A model generated the notes under the pieces. That model worked only from the letters and a program-made list of their open reading frames with translations, searched no databases and had not been told where the DNA came from. Both the position numbers and the translations under genes were made by a program. 64,000 bases of DNA. It comes from Salmonirosea aquatica (GTDB taxonomy: Bacteria > Bacteroidota > Bacteroidia > Cytophagales > Spirosomataceae). Every line of letters begins with the position of its first letter. Within the stretch, counting starts at the first letter, position 1. Below, piece after piece: positions 34,849 through 42,268 of the stretch. The stretch lies in NCBI RefSeq assembly GCF_009296315.1, contig NZ_WHLY01000002.1:868001-932000 (forward strand). Reading direction: 5' to 3'.

Positions 34849-34970
34849 GTTTGGGCCAGTAGCCCGAACCTATCGGATTTATCCATAAATCTTAGCGACG
34901 AACCGCTAAAACTACATTTCACTCTTTTATTGTTTGCAGCTGTATCCTAACAAGATTTACCGGGTTTCCC

Positions 34971-35008
34971 GCAAACAAAACAGCCCCAGGTCAGAAACCT
35001 GGAGCTGT
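34971..35008 (-). terminator. Terminator for the 35.0-36.3 kb minus-strand genes
   Basis: An inverted repeat with arms ACAGCCCCAGGT (34980-34991) and ACCTGGAGCTGT (34997-35008), with one mismatch. On the minus strand it is followed by TTTTGTTTGC. It lies 28 bases past the stop of the 81-aa gene. Confidence 0.75.
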
Positions 35009-35035
35009 TCATTTATCCATAAAACCAAAACTACA

Positions 35036-35281
35036 TTATGCTCTTTGGGCCCATCCGCCGTCGCTCAGTTGCAGGATACGGATGACCTGATCCTGGGCGC
35101 TGTTGAACGACGCTTCGTCGCAGGGAATGCACTCCAGGGCCGAAATCAATTTATCATCATAGGTCGTGCGCTCCACCGAAGGGTTGAACTCATACAGGCA
35201 CACGATTTTCACACGGTCGCCCTCACGTTTGAAGTACTGTCCACCTCCCTTGCTCTTAAAAAATGCTGGATTCGTATTCAT
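35036..35281 (-). CDS. Hypothetical 81-aa protein
   Basis: A small soluble protein (MNTNPAFFKSKGGGQYFKREGDRVKIVCLYEF...) with a predominantly beta/alpha composition, one pair of Cys and no membrane segment. I do not recognise it. It follows the 334-aa gene on the same strand after 29 bases and is closed by a hairpin terminator, so the two are probably one operon. The YDDKLISALECIPCDEASFNSAQDQ stretch has no catalytic signature that I can name. Confidence 0.6.
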   Translation of the reverse strand: MNTNPAFFKSKGGGQYFKREGDRVKIVCLYEFNPSVERTTYDDKLISALECIPCDEASFNSAQDQVIRILQLSDGGWAQRA

Positions 35282-35310
35282 GATTCTGTGCGTTAAGATT
35301 AAGTGTTTGT

Positions 35311-36315
35311 TTAACCGGCCATTTTCTCGAACCGCCGCGGTTCCAGCGGAATGACGGCCGCTTCCTGTGGTCCTTTGGGACCATTTCCGAATTCATGGCG
35401 GAGGTACTCAGGCAGTGATTCCTTGAACTCCGCGAAACGTTCAGCTCCCATCGCCTTGGCGACGTAGGCCTCGTGCACGGAATTGATGTACCGTACAGTC
35501 TCGAACAAACAAGTGTGAAAAAGACGGAAATCAATTTCTGCTTCCAGAAAGCGTTCAATCTCACGGTGCGTCGAGGAAATCTTCAACCGGGCAAAAAGGT
35601 CCAGAAAACTGGTAGGGCTCACGCGCTTAGCCACCTCGGCCCACTCTTTGGCACCAAAACGAGTTGCGATTTTTCCGGTCTTGGTGCGCAATGCCTTCTC
35701 GGGATCAGCTTGAGTCCGGACCCGGGCCGCCTGCATCTGCTGGGTGCGGGTAGTCCGTAGAAACTGTCCTACCTGCGCCTGCCACTCATGCGGCGTATCG
35801 ATCAATTGCAGATTGGGCTTGAAATGTCCGGAGGGCAACCCCAAATGCATAAAATGACCCGGGTACCCCATCGCGCCAAAGGCAAGGGGGGCAGGGTACC
35901 AATTGGCCGCCACAAGCCGCCCTACGCGCGCGCGCGCGACCCATTCGTTGCTCACACTTCCTCCCTGCACGGTCAAAAATGCTTTCGTAGCAAAGAAAAT
36001 ACTGTAATAAGCCTGCGGGAACGTCCAATACAGCGCATTGCGATGAAACGTTTCATCACGGTTCTCGGCGGTCTTACGAAGGGCATATTCCGTATTCCAG
36101 GCTTGAATCAGTAATCGCTTGGCGATATCTTCCTGCTCCTGAGTTAATTGTGGAGCAAATTCTCGAAAGTGCAACACCTGACCCAAGCTCTTCGTGTGCC
36201 GCATGTGCTCAATGTGGCGATGAATACCAAAGAAGTGATTCAGGAAAACCTGAGCGGGTATGGAACGCCGCCATTCTTCCTGATCTTTATATGATTTTTC
36301 CAAGTTCGTCTCCAT
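35311..36315 (-). CDS. Hypothetical 334-aa protein
   Basis: A soluble, mostly helical protein with many aromatic and His residues (FLNHFFGIHRHIEHMRHTKSLGQ near the N-terminus; ALYWTFPQAYYSIFFATKAFL near 95). The arrangement of paired helices with YYSIFFATKAFL is reminiscent of HEPN-type proteins, but no RxxxxH motif stands out, so I make no call. A 14-base CG alternation at 35925-35938 encodes VARARV. Upstream lies 96 bases of very AT-rich DNA up to the stop of ruvB. It is first in a two-gene operon with the 81-aa gene. Confidence 0.6.
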   Translation of the reverse strand: METNLEKSYKDQEEWRRSIPAQVFLNHFFGIHRHIEHMRHTKSLGQVLHFREFAPQLTQEQEDIAKRLLIQAWNTEYALRKTAENRDETFHRNALYWTFPQAYYSIFFATKAFLTVQGGSVSNEWVARARVGRLVAANWYPAPLAFGAMGYPGHFMHLGLPSGHFKPNLQLIDTPHEWQAQVGQFLRTTRTQQMQAARVRTQADPEKALRTKTGKIATRFGAKEWAEVAKRVSPTSFLDLFARLKISSTHREIERFLEAEIDFRLFHTCLFETVRYINSVHEAYVAKAMGAERFAEFKESLPEYLRHEFGNGPKGPQEAAVIPLEPRRFEKMAG

Positions 36316-36411
36316 AGTCTACAATGCTTTACGCCTGTTATAATTAAACGCTATAATTACCAAAATGATTCCCTTATATAATATAAATATATACTATCAA
36401 TCATTAAAAAA

Positions 36412-37428
36412 TCATGCCGCCTGCTGCCACTTTTCAGGTAATTCCACGCCCAGGTACCTATAGGTTTTTTCAGTTACCTCCCGGCCGCGCGAGGTGCGCT
36501 TAAGGTACCCCTCCTGAATTAAAAAGGGTTCGTATAGCTCCTCGATGGTTTCGGCTTCGTCGGCTACCGCGGTCGCGATAGTCGAGAGGCCTACGGGCCC
36601 CCCGGCGAACTTCTCCACAATGGTGGTCAGAATACGATTGTCCATCTCGTCAAGACCGTTTTCGCCCACCTCCAATGCCCTTAGCGTGCGTTGTACCACA
36701 TCGGTGGTAATCGTGCCCGTACCAAGTACCTGCGCAAAGTCGCGGGCACGGCGCAGCAGGTTGTTGGCAATACGGGGGGTACCCCGGCTACGGGTACCCA
36801 GTTCCAGCGCACCATCTTCGCTGATGGGACATCCCAGTAGATCGGCTGATCGTTGAATGATGGTAGACAAGAGACTGGGCTGGTAGTACTCCAAACGACA
36901 GGAAATGCCGAATCGGGCGCGCAGAGGCGTTGTAAGCATACCGGCGCGGGTGGTAGCTCCCACCAGGGTAAAAGGACTCAGCCCGATCTGAACCGAGCGA
37001 GCATTAGGACCGCTATCGAGCATGATATCGATCTTGAAATCCTCCATGGCAGAGTACAAGTACTCCTCCACGACAGGGTTCAGACGATGGATTTCATCAA
37101 TGAACAAGACATCGCCCGGCTGCAGATTGGTAAGCAGGCCAGCCAGTTCATTAGGCTTATCGAGTACGGGCCCGCTTGTAGTCTTGAGATGCGCTCCAAG
37201 TTCATTGGCCAGGATAGCGGCCAGGGTGGTCTTACCCAAGCCGGGAGGGCCATGCAACAGGACATGATCCAGCGGTTCCTTACGCTCGATCGCTGCCTGA
37301 ACAAATATTTTCAGATTGTCCAGCACCTTTTCCTGACCCGAAAAATCGTCGAAGCTCAGCGGGCGCAAGGCGCGCTCCAGCTCGGCTTGCTGAACCGTTT
37401 CGGGCATCGTTTGTCTCACAATGTTCAT
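36412..37428 (-). CDS. ruvB: Holliday junction branch-migration ATPase RuvB
   Basis: An AAA+ motor of about 338 aa. RPLSFDDFSGQEKVLDNLKIFVQAA, Walker A HGPPGLGKTTLA, Walker B DVLFIDEIHRLN, sensor GATTRAGMLTTPLRARFG, arginine-finger region RSRGTPRIANNLLRRARDFAQ, and the winged-helix tail GGPVGLSTIATAV...GYLKRTSRGREVT are all present. I use ATG 37428 because the -7 element TATATTTG at 37463-37456 places the transcript start downstream of the alternative ATG 37467. RuvB works with RuvA and RuvC, neither of which is nearby. The genes around it are unknown or accessory-type, so it may be a second copy. Confidence 0.93.
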   Translation of the reverse strand: MNIVRQTMPETVQQAELERALRPLSFDDFSGQEKVLDNLKIFVQAAIERKEPLDHVLLHGPPGLGKTTLAAILANELGAHLKTTSGPVLDKPNELAGLLTNLQPGDVLFIDEIHRLNPVVEEYLYSAMEDFKIDIMLDSGPNARSVQIGLSPFTLVGATTRAGMLTTPLRARFGISCRLEYYQPSLLSTIIQRSADLLGCPISEDGALELGTRSRGTPRIANNLLRRARDFAQVLGTGTITTDVVQRTLRALEVGENGLDEMDNRILTTIVEKFAGGPVGLSTIATAVADEAETIEELYEPFLIQEGYLKRTSRGREVTEKTYRYLGVELPEKWQQAA

Positions 37429-37455
37429 GTACGCTTTTAATTTTCTAGTACAATA

Positions 37456-37513
37456 CAAATATAACATAATTTTACAATTTAGCCCATAGTTATATTATAA
37501 AGTTTTATCTTTG
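37456..37513. promoter_or_regulatory. Divergent promoters ruvB / 63-aa gene
   Basis: A very AT-rich spacer carries TATATTTG on the minus strand (37463 down to 37456) for ruvB and TATCTTTG on the plus strand (37506-37513) for the gene at 37539. Both are exact TAnnTTTG -7 elements placed about 25-30 bases from the chosen starts. Confidence 0.6.
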
Positions 37514-37538
37514 TAAGGAAACAATAAGCACCAGAATT

Positions 37539-37730
37539 ATGCGAGGAAAGCAAGGCATTATTTTGTATTTAAAACAGTGGACGGCTCAACATGGCTCGGT
37601 TTCCAGCCAGTGTTATCAGTTGGCCCAATCGGGTGGTCTGACCGCCAAGGAAATTCGGGAAGCCATACGCGCTGGACTGGATCTATACGAAGAGAGAGTA
37701 CGTCTTTTCAATGGCAGGCAAGCAGCTTAG
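37539..37730 (+). CDS. Hypothetical 63-aa protein
   Basis: A small basic protein MRGKQGIILYLKQWTAQHG...SGGLTAKEIREAIRAGLDLYEERV. The central LTAKEIREAI-RAGLDL looks like a short helical DNA-binding or dimerisation module, but I cannot name it. A good promoter element stands 26 bases upstream. Directly after its end another frame continues with protein-like sequence (VTHRKLSEEEKSDMSVALQFV) to 37858, so a frameshift at the 3' end is possible and the real protein may be about 105 aa. Confidence 0.5.
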   Translation: MRGKQGIILYLKQWTAQHGSVSSQCYQLAQSGGLTAKEIREAIRAGLDLYEERVRLFNGRQAA

Positions 37731-37872
37731 CCTGTTTTCAAGGTGTTGTTCGTGCAGCAGTAACTCATAGGAAGTTGAGTGAGGAAGAAAAGAGTGATAT
37801 GAGTGTCGCTTTACAGTTCGTTAGCCAACGGCTTTATCATATGCTTATCTACTGTTAATTGAATTTTAACCA

Positions 37873-38388
37873 GTGGCAGATATCTTTGATAAGGCCAAAA
37901 GGCGGAAAATCATGCAGGCCATTCGGGGGAAAGACACCCGGCCCGAATGGCTGGTCAGGAAGTGCCTGCATCGGCATGGCTTCAGATACCGGCTGCATGA
38001 TCGTCGACTTCCCGGTCGTCCTGATCTTGTCTTGCGTAAATACAATACCGTGATTCTGGTGCAAGGGTGTTTCTGGCACGGCCATGAACCTTGCAGAATC
38101 GGTCGTCTGCCTAAATCCAATCGTACTTGGTGGGAAGAAAAAATTAATCGCAACCGTGCGCGGGACCAACGAAACTTATTTCTGTTGGAAAAGCTGGGCT
38201 GGAACATCTGGACTATTTACGAATGTGAACTTCGCACGGCCACTGACCGCGCCCAAACCCTGGGCCGATTGCTGTGCTACCTGCATGGCCGTCAGAAAGT
38301 AGAGTATACGCTGGCGTCCGAAACTGCCGAACGATACGAGGTAGTTGAAGAAGAACTGATTTTTTATACCTCTAATCCCAAAGGGTAA
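37873..38388 (+). CDS. vsr: Very short patch repair endonuclease Vsr
   Basis: A 171-aa protein starting at GTG. RRKIMQAIRGKDTRPEWLVRKCLHRHGFRYRLH, LPGRPDLVLRKYNTVILVQGCFWHGHE (catalytic Asp in RPD, and the His pair) and WWEEKINRNRARDQRN are diagnostic for Vsr. Vsr nicks 5' of the T in T:G mismatches left by deamination of 5-methylcytosine and is normally encoded beside its cytosine methyltransferase. No such methyltransferase lies within the window. The C-terminal ~30 residues (EYTLASETAERYEVVEEELIFY) extend beyond the usual length. Confidence 0.92.
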   Translation: MADIFDKAKRRKIMQAIRGKDTRPEWLVRKCLHRHGFRYRLHDRRLPGRPDLVLRKYNTVILVQGCFWHGHEPCRIGRLPKSNRTWWEEKINRNRARDQRNLFLLEKLGWNIWTIYECELRTATDRAQTLGRLLCYLHGRQKVEYTLASETAERYEVVEEELIFYTSNPKG

Positions 38389-38547
38389 GGGGTACTTTTT
38401 CTATTCTTATCTTGTAGTTTGGTTTATTTGAGGAGGTACCTTTTCCATCCTGATCTTTTGGCTCCGGATGGATTTTTCCGTTTATAAGGTCACCGTTTCG
38501 GGAAAATTGGGTATATTATGCCACCTCCCCTCTCAATTGTACCAATC

Positions 38548-39951
38548 ATGAAGTCACTTGCCCTCCTTCTACTATACTTCCTTTTTTCGCTTTCACTGTT
38601 CGCCCAGACGGCCTCATCTCCCTCACCCATTCTTTTCATTTATGACGCCAGCGGTTCCATGTGGGGGAAATTGCAGGGAAAAACCAAAATGCAGATTGCC
38701 TCCCAGGTACTGTCAAACTCGATAGAAAAACTACCTGATAATCAGAATATCGGCCTGGTGGCATACGGGCATCGTAAAGAAGGAGATTGTCAGGATGTGG
38801 AATTTCTGGTGGATATAGCGGATGGAACAAAAAGTCGGGTCGACCAGTCGTTAAAAACCATAAAACCCCTTGGTAAAACGCCATTGGCCTATTCGGCACG
38901 GCAGGTGTTCGACCGATTGCGGGCCACTCAGATGAAGGCCACTGTTATTTTGATTACCGACGGAATCGAATCGTGTGAAGGAAACATCTGTGAGGTGGTA
39001 AAAGCCGCGAAAAAGGAGGGCATCGACTTTAAACTCCATATCGTTGGTTTCGGACTAAAAGCCGGAGAAACCGAACAGCTGCGTTGTGCCGCCAAAGCCG
39101 GCGACGGCCGGTACTTTGATGCTGCCGATGCGGGTGGACTGGGCGATGTGCTGAATGAAGCAATCGCCGCCAGTGTAGACAAACCCGTTGAAAACATGTC
39201 TCTTTACGCTCTTAAAAACGATAAGCCTATCGACGCGTACATTGTTGCCTATCGAGCGGGTACAAAGTCAAAGGCAGGAATTGCCCGTACATATGCGGAC
39301 ACGGCTCTTATGTTTTTACCTCAGGGCGTTTACGATTTCGAAGCCACCCCTATCAGGGGTGATATTCTGCCCGTTACTTTAAGCCGTATCCAGAGTTTCA
39401 AAGACCAGATTAATCATCAGACCATAAATTTTGACGGAGGTAAAATTGAAGTTAGTACCACAAACAACGGAGAGGGATGGGATGCAATGGTACGGGTTTA
39501 CACTTATTCGGACAAGAAACCCGTTGCGGCCGCCCGTACCTATGGCAAACCCCGTACTTTCGATTTAAGTCCCGGAGTCTACGATATCGAAGTACAAGCT
39601 CTTGTAATTGAAGGTTCTTCCATTTCGCACAAACTGGAAAATATTGAAATAAAGGCCGGGGAGGAGGCAAAAAGGAGTCATGAGTTCAAGACAGGTACCG
39701 CCCTGATCGGAGCAAAAAGTTCCTCTGGCCTAGTGGATGCAATGGTACATATATCCGATAATAAAACGAAAACAGGGGTATCAAATCGTCGTACCTACAC
39801 TTCCCCGGAAAGCAATCCCAGGAAATTTATCCTAAGTACCGGCACCTATGATGTGAAAGTGGAAACCATAGGAAAAAGTGGTGGACAGACCCGTACTTTT
39901 ACCATCACCATCGAGGAAGGAAAAATTGTGGAGAAAATTATTAGTTTTTAG
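38548..39951 (+). CDS. Secreted VWA-domain protein with repeated C-terminal modules
   Basis: A protein of about 467 aa, starting at ATG 38548 so that the signal peptide (LLLLYFLFSLSLFAQ) leads. The von Willebrand A domain carries a complete metal site: DASGSMWG, the Thr in GKTPLAY, and ILITDGIESC. After it come three tandem modules of about 85-95 residues, each with DAYIVAYRAG / DAMVRVYTYSD / DAMVHISDNK, an RTY motif and a closing GVYDFEA / GVYDIEV / GTYDVKV strand. These look like repeated beta-sandwich units of unknown ligand. Exported location is clear; function unknown. It lies 159 bases after vsr. Confidence 0.82.
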   Translation: MKSLALLLLYFLFSLSLFAQTASSPSPILFIYDASGSMWGKLQGKTKMQIASQVLSNSIEKLPDNQNIGLVAYGHRKEGDCQDVEFLVDIADGTKSRVDQSLKTIKPLGKTPLAYSARQVFDRLRATQMKATVILITDGIESCEGNICEVVKAAKKEGIDFKLHIVGFGLKAGETEQLRCAAKAGDGRYFDAADAGGLGDVLNEAIAASVDKPVENMSLYALKNDKPIDAYIVAYRAGTKSKAGIARTYADTALMFLPQGVYDFEATPIRGDILPVTLSRIQSFKDQINHQTINFDGGKIEVSTTNNGEGWDAMVRVYTYSDKKPVAAARTYGKPRTFDLSPGVYDIEVQALVIEGSSISHKLENIEIKAGEEAKRSHEFKTGTALIGAKSSSGLVDAMVHISDNKTKTGVSNRRTYTSPESNPRKFILSTGTYDVKVETIGKSGGQTRTFTITIEEGKIVEKIISF

Positions 39952-40149
39952 CTATGCATCGCATGAAGAAACCTATGAACTTGGTAAATAAAAAAACCGA
40001 CTCTCCCGCGTGAAACGTGAGTAGCCGGTCTGTATAGAGGGGTGAGGGATTGTCCTCCTAAGGTACCCTATTCTGATACCTGTATTAGTCAACTTAGGTT
40101 AGGTATAGTCTTCAATACGTCTAGGCATATAGCCCTACTGGTAATGTTT

Positions 40150-40836
40150 TCACCATATAGTCTTTAGTCCTTCTTTTCGGTAAGCATTGAATCGCAGATC
40201 CGGTGAAACAATGGGTACGCCCAGTAGCAGGGCATGGGACGCAATCATGCGGGTGGGGCGCTCTTCAGCGTCAAGCCGGATACCGATCAAATCACCGGGC
40301 TTGCGTTCCCAGGAAATCTCAACGGACCCCGTGCTTTTTATTGAGAGATACTTCTGATATACCTCGGCCGTCGACGCGACGCCTTTTAGTTCAAAACGGG
40401 CAAAAACCTTATCGAAAAAGCCGTTCTCCTTACTGATAATATATTGTCCTCCGCGCATCTTGTCGGCCCATTCCAACAAGCTCTCGGGGCTTACCAGGCA
40501 TTCGACGTCTTCGTCGTTGAGAACCAGCAGCGCATTGTGCGAAAGTTGGGAAGGACAGCGGAACAGGTAGTCAAGCGTGGGCGTGTCGAGAAGAACCTGC
40601 CTGGGGATTCTTTTCAGGTCTTCCAGAAGCTGCGCCCCGTGACTCAGCTCCGAGGCGTGGGTACGCCACACATCCGGACTTACCGACACGACACATTCTT
40701 TTACCCACTTGTCCCAGCTGGCCTGATTCTGTTTTTTTTTCTTTTCTGGCTGGGGGGCAGCCAGCACAGGGGTTTTCTTACTAGAGGAGGATTCAGATGC
40801 CTTACGCTTAGGCGGCGTTTTTACTATCGTTTGCAT
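40150..40836 (-). CDS. PIN-domain-like protein with basic N-terminal extension
   Basis: A 228-aa protein. Residues 1-40 are Lys/Ser/Pro-rich and disordered-looking, and include a nine-A tract in the coding strand. From residue 80 it follows the VapC-type PIN layout: LLDTPTLDYLF (D84), LVSPESLLEWADK (E122), then PTRMIASHALLLGVPIVSPDLRFNAY (D213) and a terminal IW. The third acidic residue, usually the D in DPFDR, is T195 here. PIN toxins cut RNA using three or four acidic residues, so activity is uncertain. Its ATG lies inside the upstream 203-aa gene with a 29-base overlap, so the two are translated together. Confidence 0.65.
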   Translation of the reverse strand: MQTIVKTPPKRKASESSSSKKTPVLAAPQPEKKKKQNQASWDKWVKECVVSVSPDVWRTHASELSHGAQLLEDLKRIPRQVLLDTPTLDYLFRCPSQLSHNALLVLNDEDVECLVSPESLLEWADKMRGGQYIISKENGFFDKVFARFELKGVASTAEVYQKYLSIKSTGSVEISWERKPGDLIGIRLDAEERPTRMIASHALLLGVPIVSPDLRFNAYRKEGLKTIW

Positions 40837-41419
40837 GAGGTTGGGTTAGGTATCCTAGAAACCACCGCTCCGGTAGTTTCTCTTTGAAGTCGTCGGGCCA
40901 GGGGTTCACATCCGCCTGGCATCGGGCCTGATGGGTTTCTTCCAATTTGGCAGCCCGCCATTCCAGGTAGTCGGTCATCACGGTAGACAGATCGTGGACA
41001 AACTTTCCCTGCTCGCGGCGGAAGGCATACATCAGGTCACGCAGGCTCTCATGGCTATAGGTTTCAAATAGCCACTCAGCGGTTTGCCGTAAGCGCCAGG
41101 TACCCCAATGTGCCTCGGGGTTGGCGGAAAGGCGACCAAAATATACTGTAAGGGTAAGGCCAATCAAACGGCAAACCAAATCCTTACCGTGTTTATCACC
41201 AAGCTGGCTCAGTTTGGGCGAGGCCAGAGCTTTCTGTAGGTTCAGTCCGAGTTCGATACTCCGGTACATATCCAGAATACCGGACTGGACACCATTTTTC
41301 AAATCTCCCCAACTCATTTGCTGCGTAGCCCGGAACAACTCCCATTCGGGAGAAACCACGGGCCGCTGCCAGGTTGAGCGGGATAAATCCAATGAATCTT
41401 TGATTTCTGACATATACAA
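40808..41419 (-). CDS. Hypothetical 203-aa partner of the PIN-like protein
   Basis: A soluble helical protein with many Trp and Arg residues (WELFRATQQMSWGDLKNGVQSGILDMYRS; VYFGRLSANPEAHWGTWRLRQTAEWLFETY; PWPDDFKEKLPERWFLGYL). I do not recognise the domain. It overlaps the PIN-like gene by 29 bases and is divergent from the XRE regulator at 41521, with only 101 AT-rich bases between the two starts. That geometry, a regulator divergent from an operon with a PIN-like product, suggests a regulated two-gene system. Confidence 0.6.
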   Translation of the reverse strand: MYMSEIKDSLDLSRSTWQRPVVSPEWELFRATQQMSWGDLKNGVQSGILDMYRSIELGLNLQKALASPKLSQLGDKHGKDLVCRLIGLTLTVYFGRLSANPEAHWGTWRLRQTAEWLFETYSHESLRDLMYAFRREQGKFVHDLSTVMTDYLEWRAAKLEETHQARCQADVNPWPDDFKEKLPERWFLGYLTQPHANDSKNAA

Positions 41420-41477
41420 TAACTATTGATTTGAATGTATTTTAAAAATATGTTCTGGAAAACCAATAAGTATTTGA

Positions 41478-41485
41478 TATTTTTG
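41478..41485 (+). promoter_or_regulatory. -7 element before the XRE regulator
   Basis: TATTTTTG, an exact TAnnTTTG match, 35 bases before ATG 41521. The leader (tatatataatatatta) is almost pure A/T and contains short dyads that could bind the regulator. Confidence 0.5.
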
Positions 41486-41520
41486 TGAATCTAAGCAAAT
41501 ATATATAATATATTAACTAT

Positions 41521-41925
41521 ATGAAAGATTCCGTACTAGATATCCACGAGTGCATTGAATTTATCCTGCAAGCCAAAGGAATGACCGTATATGCACTGAG
41601 CAAGGAGTTGGGTTTCGACAAGCCTGCCAAGCTCTATACTATCCTGAATCGCCGCACCAAACCCAGCTATGAAACCCTGGTCAGTATCACACGCCGCTTT
41701 GAAGACGTGAATGGTGACTGGCTATTAAGGGGAACGGGAGATCCTTTTGTGGCTCCTCAAAAAAACGAATCGTCCAGTAATCAGACCGACCTGCTGCGTG
41801 AACGCACCCGAAGTCTGCAAAATCAGATCGCCGATCGGGACGAAACGATTGAATTACTGAAACAGCAAATCATGATTCTGCGGGAGGTCATTAACCATTC
41901 TCACCGGAACGAGGTACTCTCGTAA
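41521..41925 (+). CDS. XRE-type HTH regulator with C-terminal coiled coil
   Basis: A 134-aa protein. Residues 1-75 form a lambda-repressor-like helix-turn-helix: CIEFILQAKGMTVYALSKELGF, YTILNRRTKPSYETLVSI, and FEDVNGDWLLRGTGDP, a phrase common in Bacteroidota phage-type repressors. Residues about 88-128 (LLRERTRSLQNQIADRDETIELLKQQIMILREVI) are a leucine-zipper-like coiled coil, probably for dimerisation. It is divergent from the 203-aa/PIN-like operon and convergent with the 83-aa gene. It likely controls its own promoter and the divergent operon. Confidence 0.8.
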   Translation: MKDSVLDIHECIEFILQAKGMTVYALSKELGFDKPAKLYTILNRRTKPSYETLVSITRRFEDVNGDWLLRGTGDPFVAPQKNESSSNQTDLLRERTRSLQNQIADRDETIELLKQQIMILREVINHSHRNEVLS

Positions 41926-41958
41926 AGTGAGTCTTTTCTTAGCCAACAACCCTTAACC

Positions 41959-42000
41959 CGGGTACGGTTGGAGCCGATGAGTCGGCTCCAACCGTACCCG
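41959..42000. terminator. Perfect 19-bp hairpin between convergent genes
   Basis: A perfect inverted repeat with arms 41959-41977 (begins CGGGTACGGTTGG) and 41982-42000, and a four-base loop TGAG. It sits between the stop of the XRE gene and the stop of the 83-aa minus-strand gene. There is no T-run on either side, so it may be a bidirectional terminator of non-standard type, an mRNA-protecting element, or a protein-binding dyad. Confidence 0.7.
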
Positions 42001-42004
42001 AATC

Positions 42005-42256
42005 TTAAAAGGGTAGATCAGCCAGACGCGGATACAAATCACGGCTTGAATTCTGCGCCGTCATTACCTCCTGCATCGCTTCCTCACAAAGCAGGCTCAG
42101 CGTATCCATGTTAGAGCGTGTATCCACTTCGATGACATGATAGGGGGTCACAATCCGCGAGTGCTTCGCCCCTACCTCTACTTCTTTGATAATATGTCGA
42201 TCCACCATGTGGAAGGAATTAAGCCCGCGTAGGGCAATGAATCCGTTCTGTGTCAT
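42005..42256 (-). CDS. Hypothetical 83-aa protein
   Basis: A small soluble protein (MTQNGFIALRGLNSFHMVDRHIIKEVEVGAKHSRIV...) whose middle part HVIEVDTRSNMDTLSLLCEEAMQEV looks alpha/beta. I do not recognise the family. It follows the 220-aa gene after 12 bases on the same strand, so the two form an operon. Its 3' end touches the perfect hairpin. Confidence 0.55.
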   Translation of the reverse strand: MTQNGFIALRGLNSFHMVDRHIIKEVEVGAKHSRIVTPYHVIEVDTRSNMDTLSLLCEEAMQEVMTAQNSSRDLYPRLADLPF

Positions 42257-42268
42257 GATTTTATATTG

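Noticed and set aside
37577-37858. A separate 93-aa gene overlapping the 63-aa gene
   Set aside because: Its first 55 residues are the out-of-frame shadow of the 63-aa protein; only the tail looks coding, so it is reported as a possible frameshift instead.
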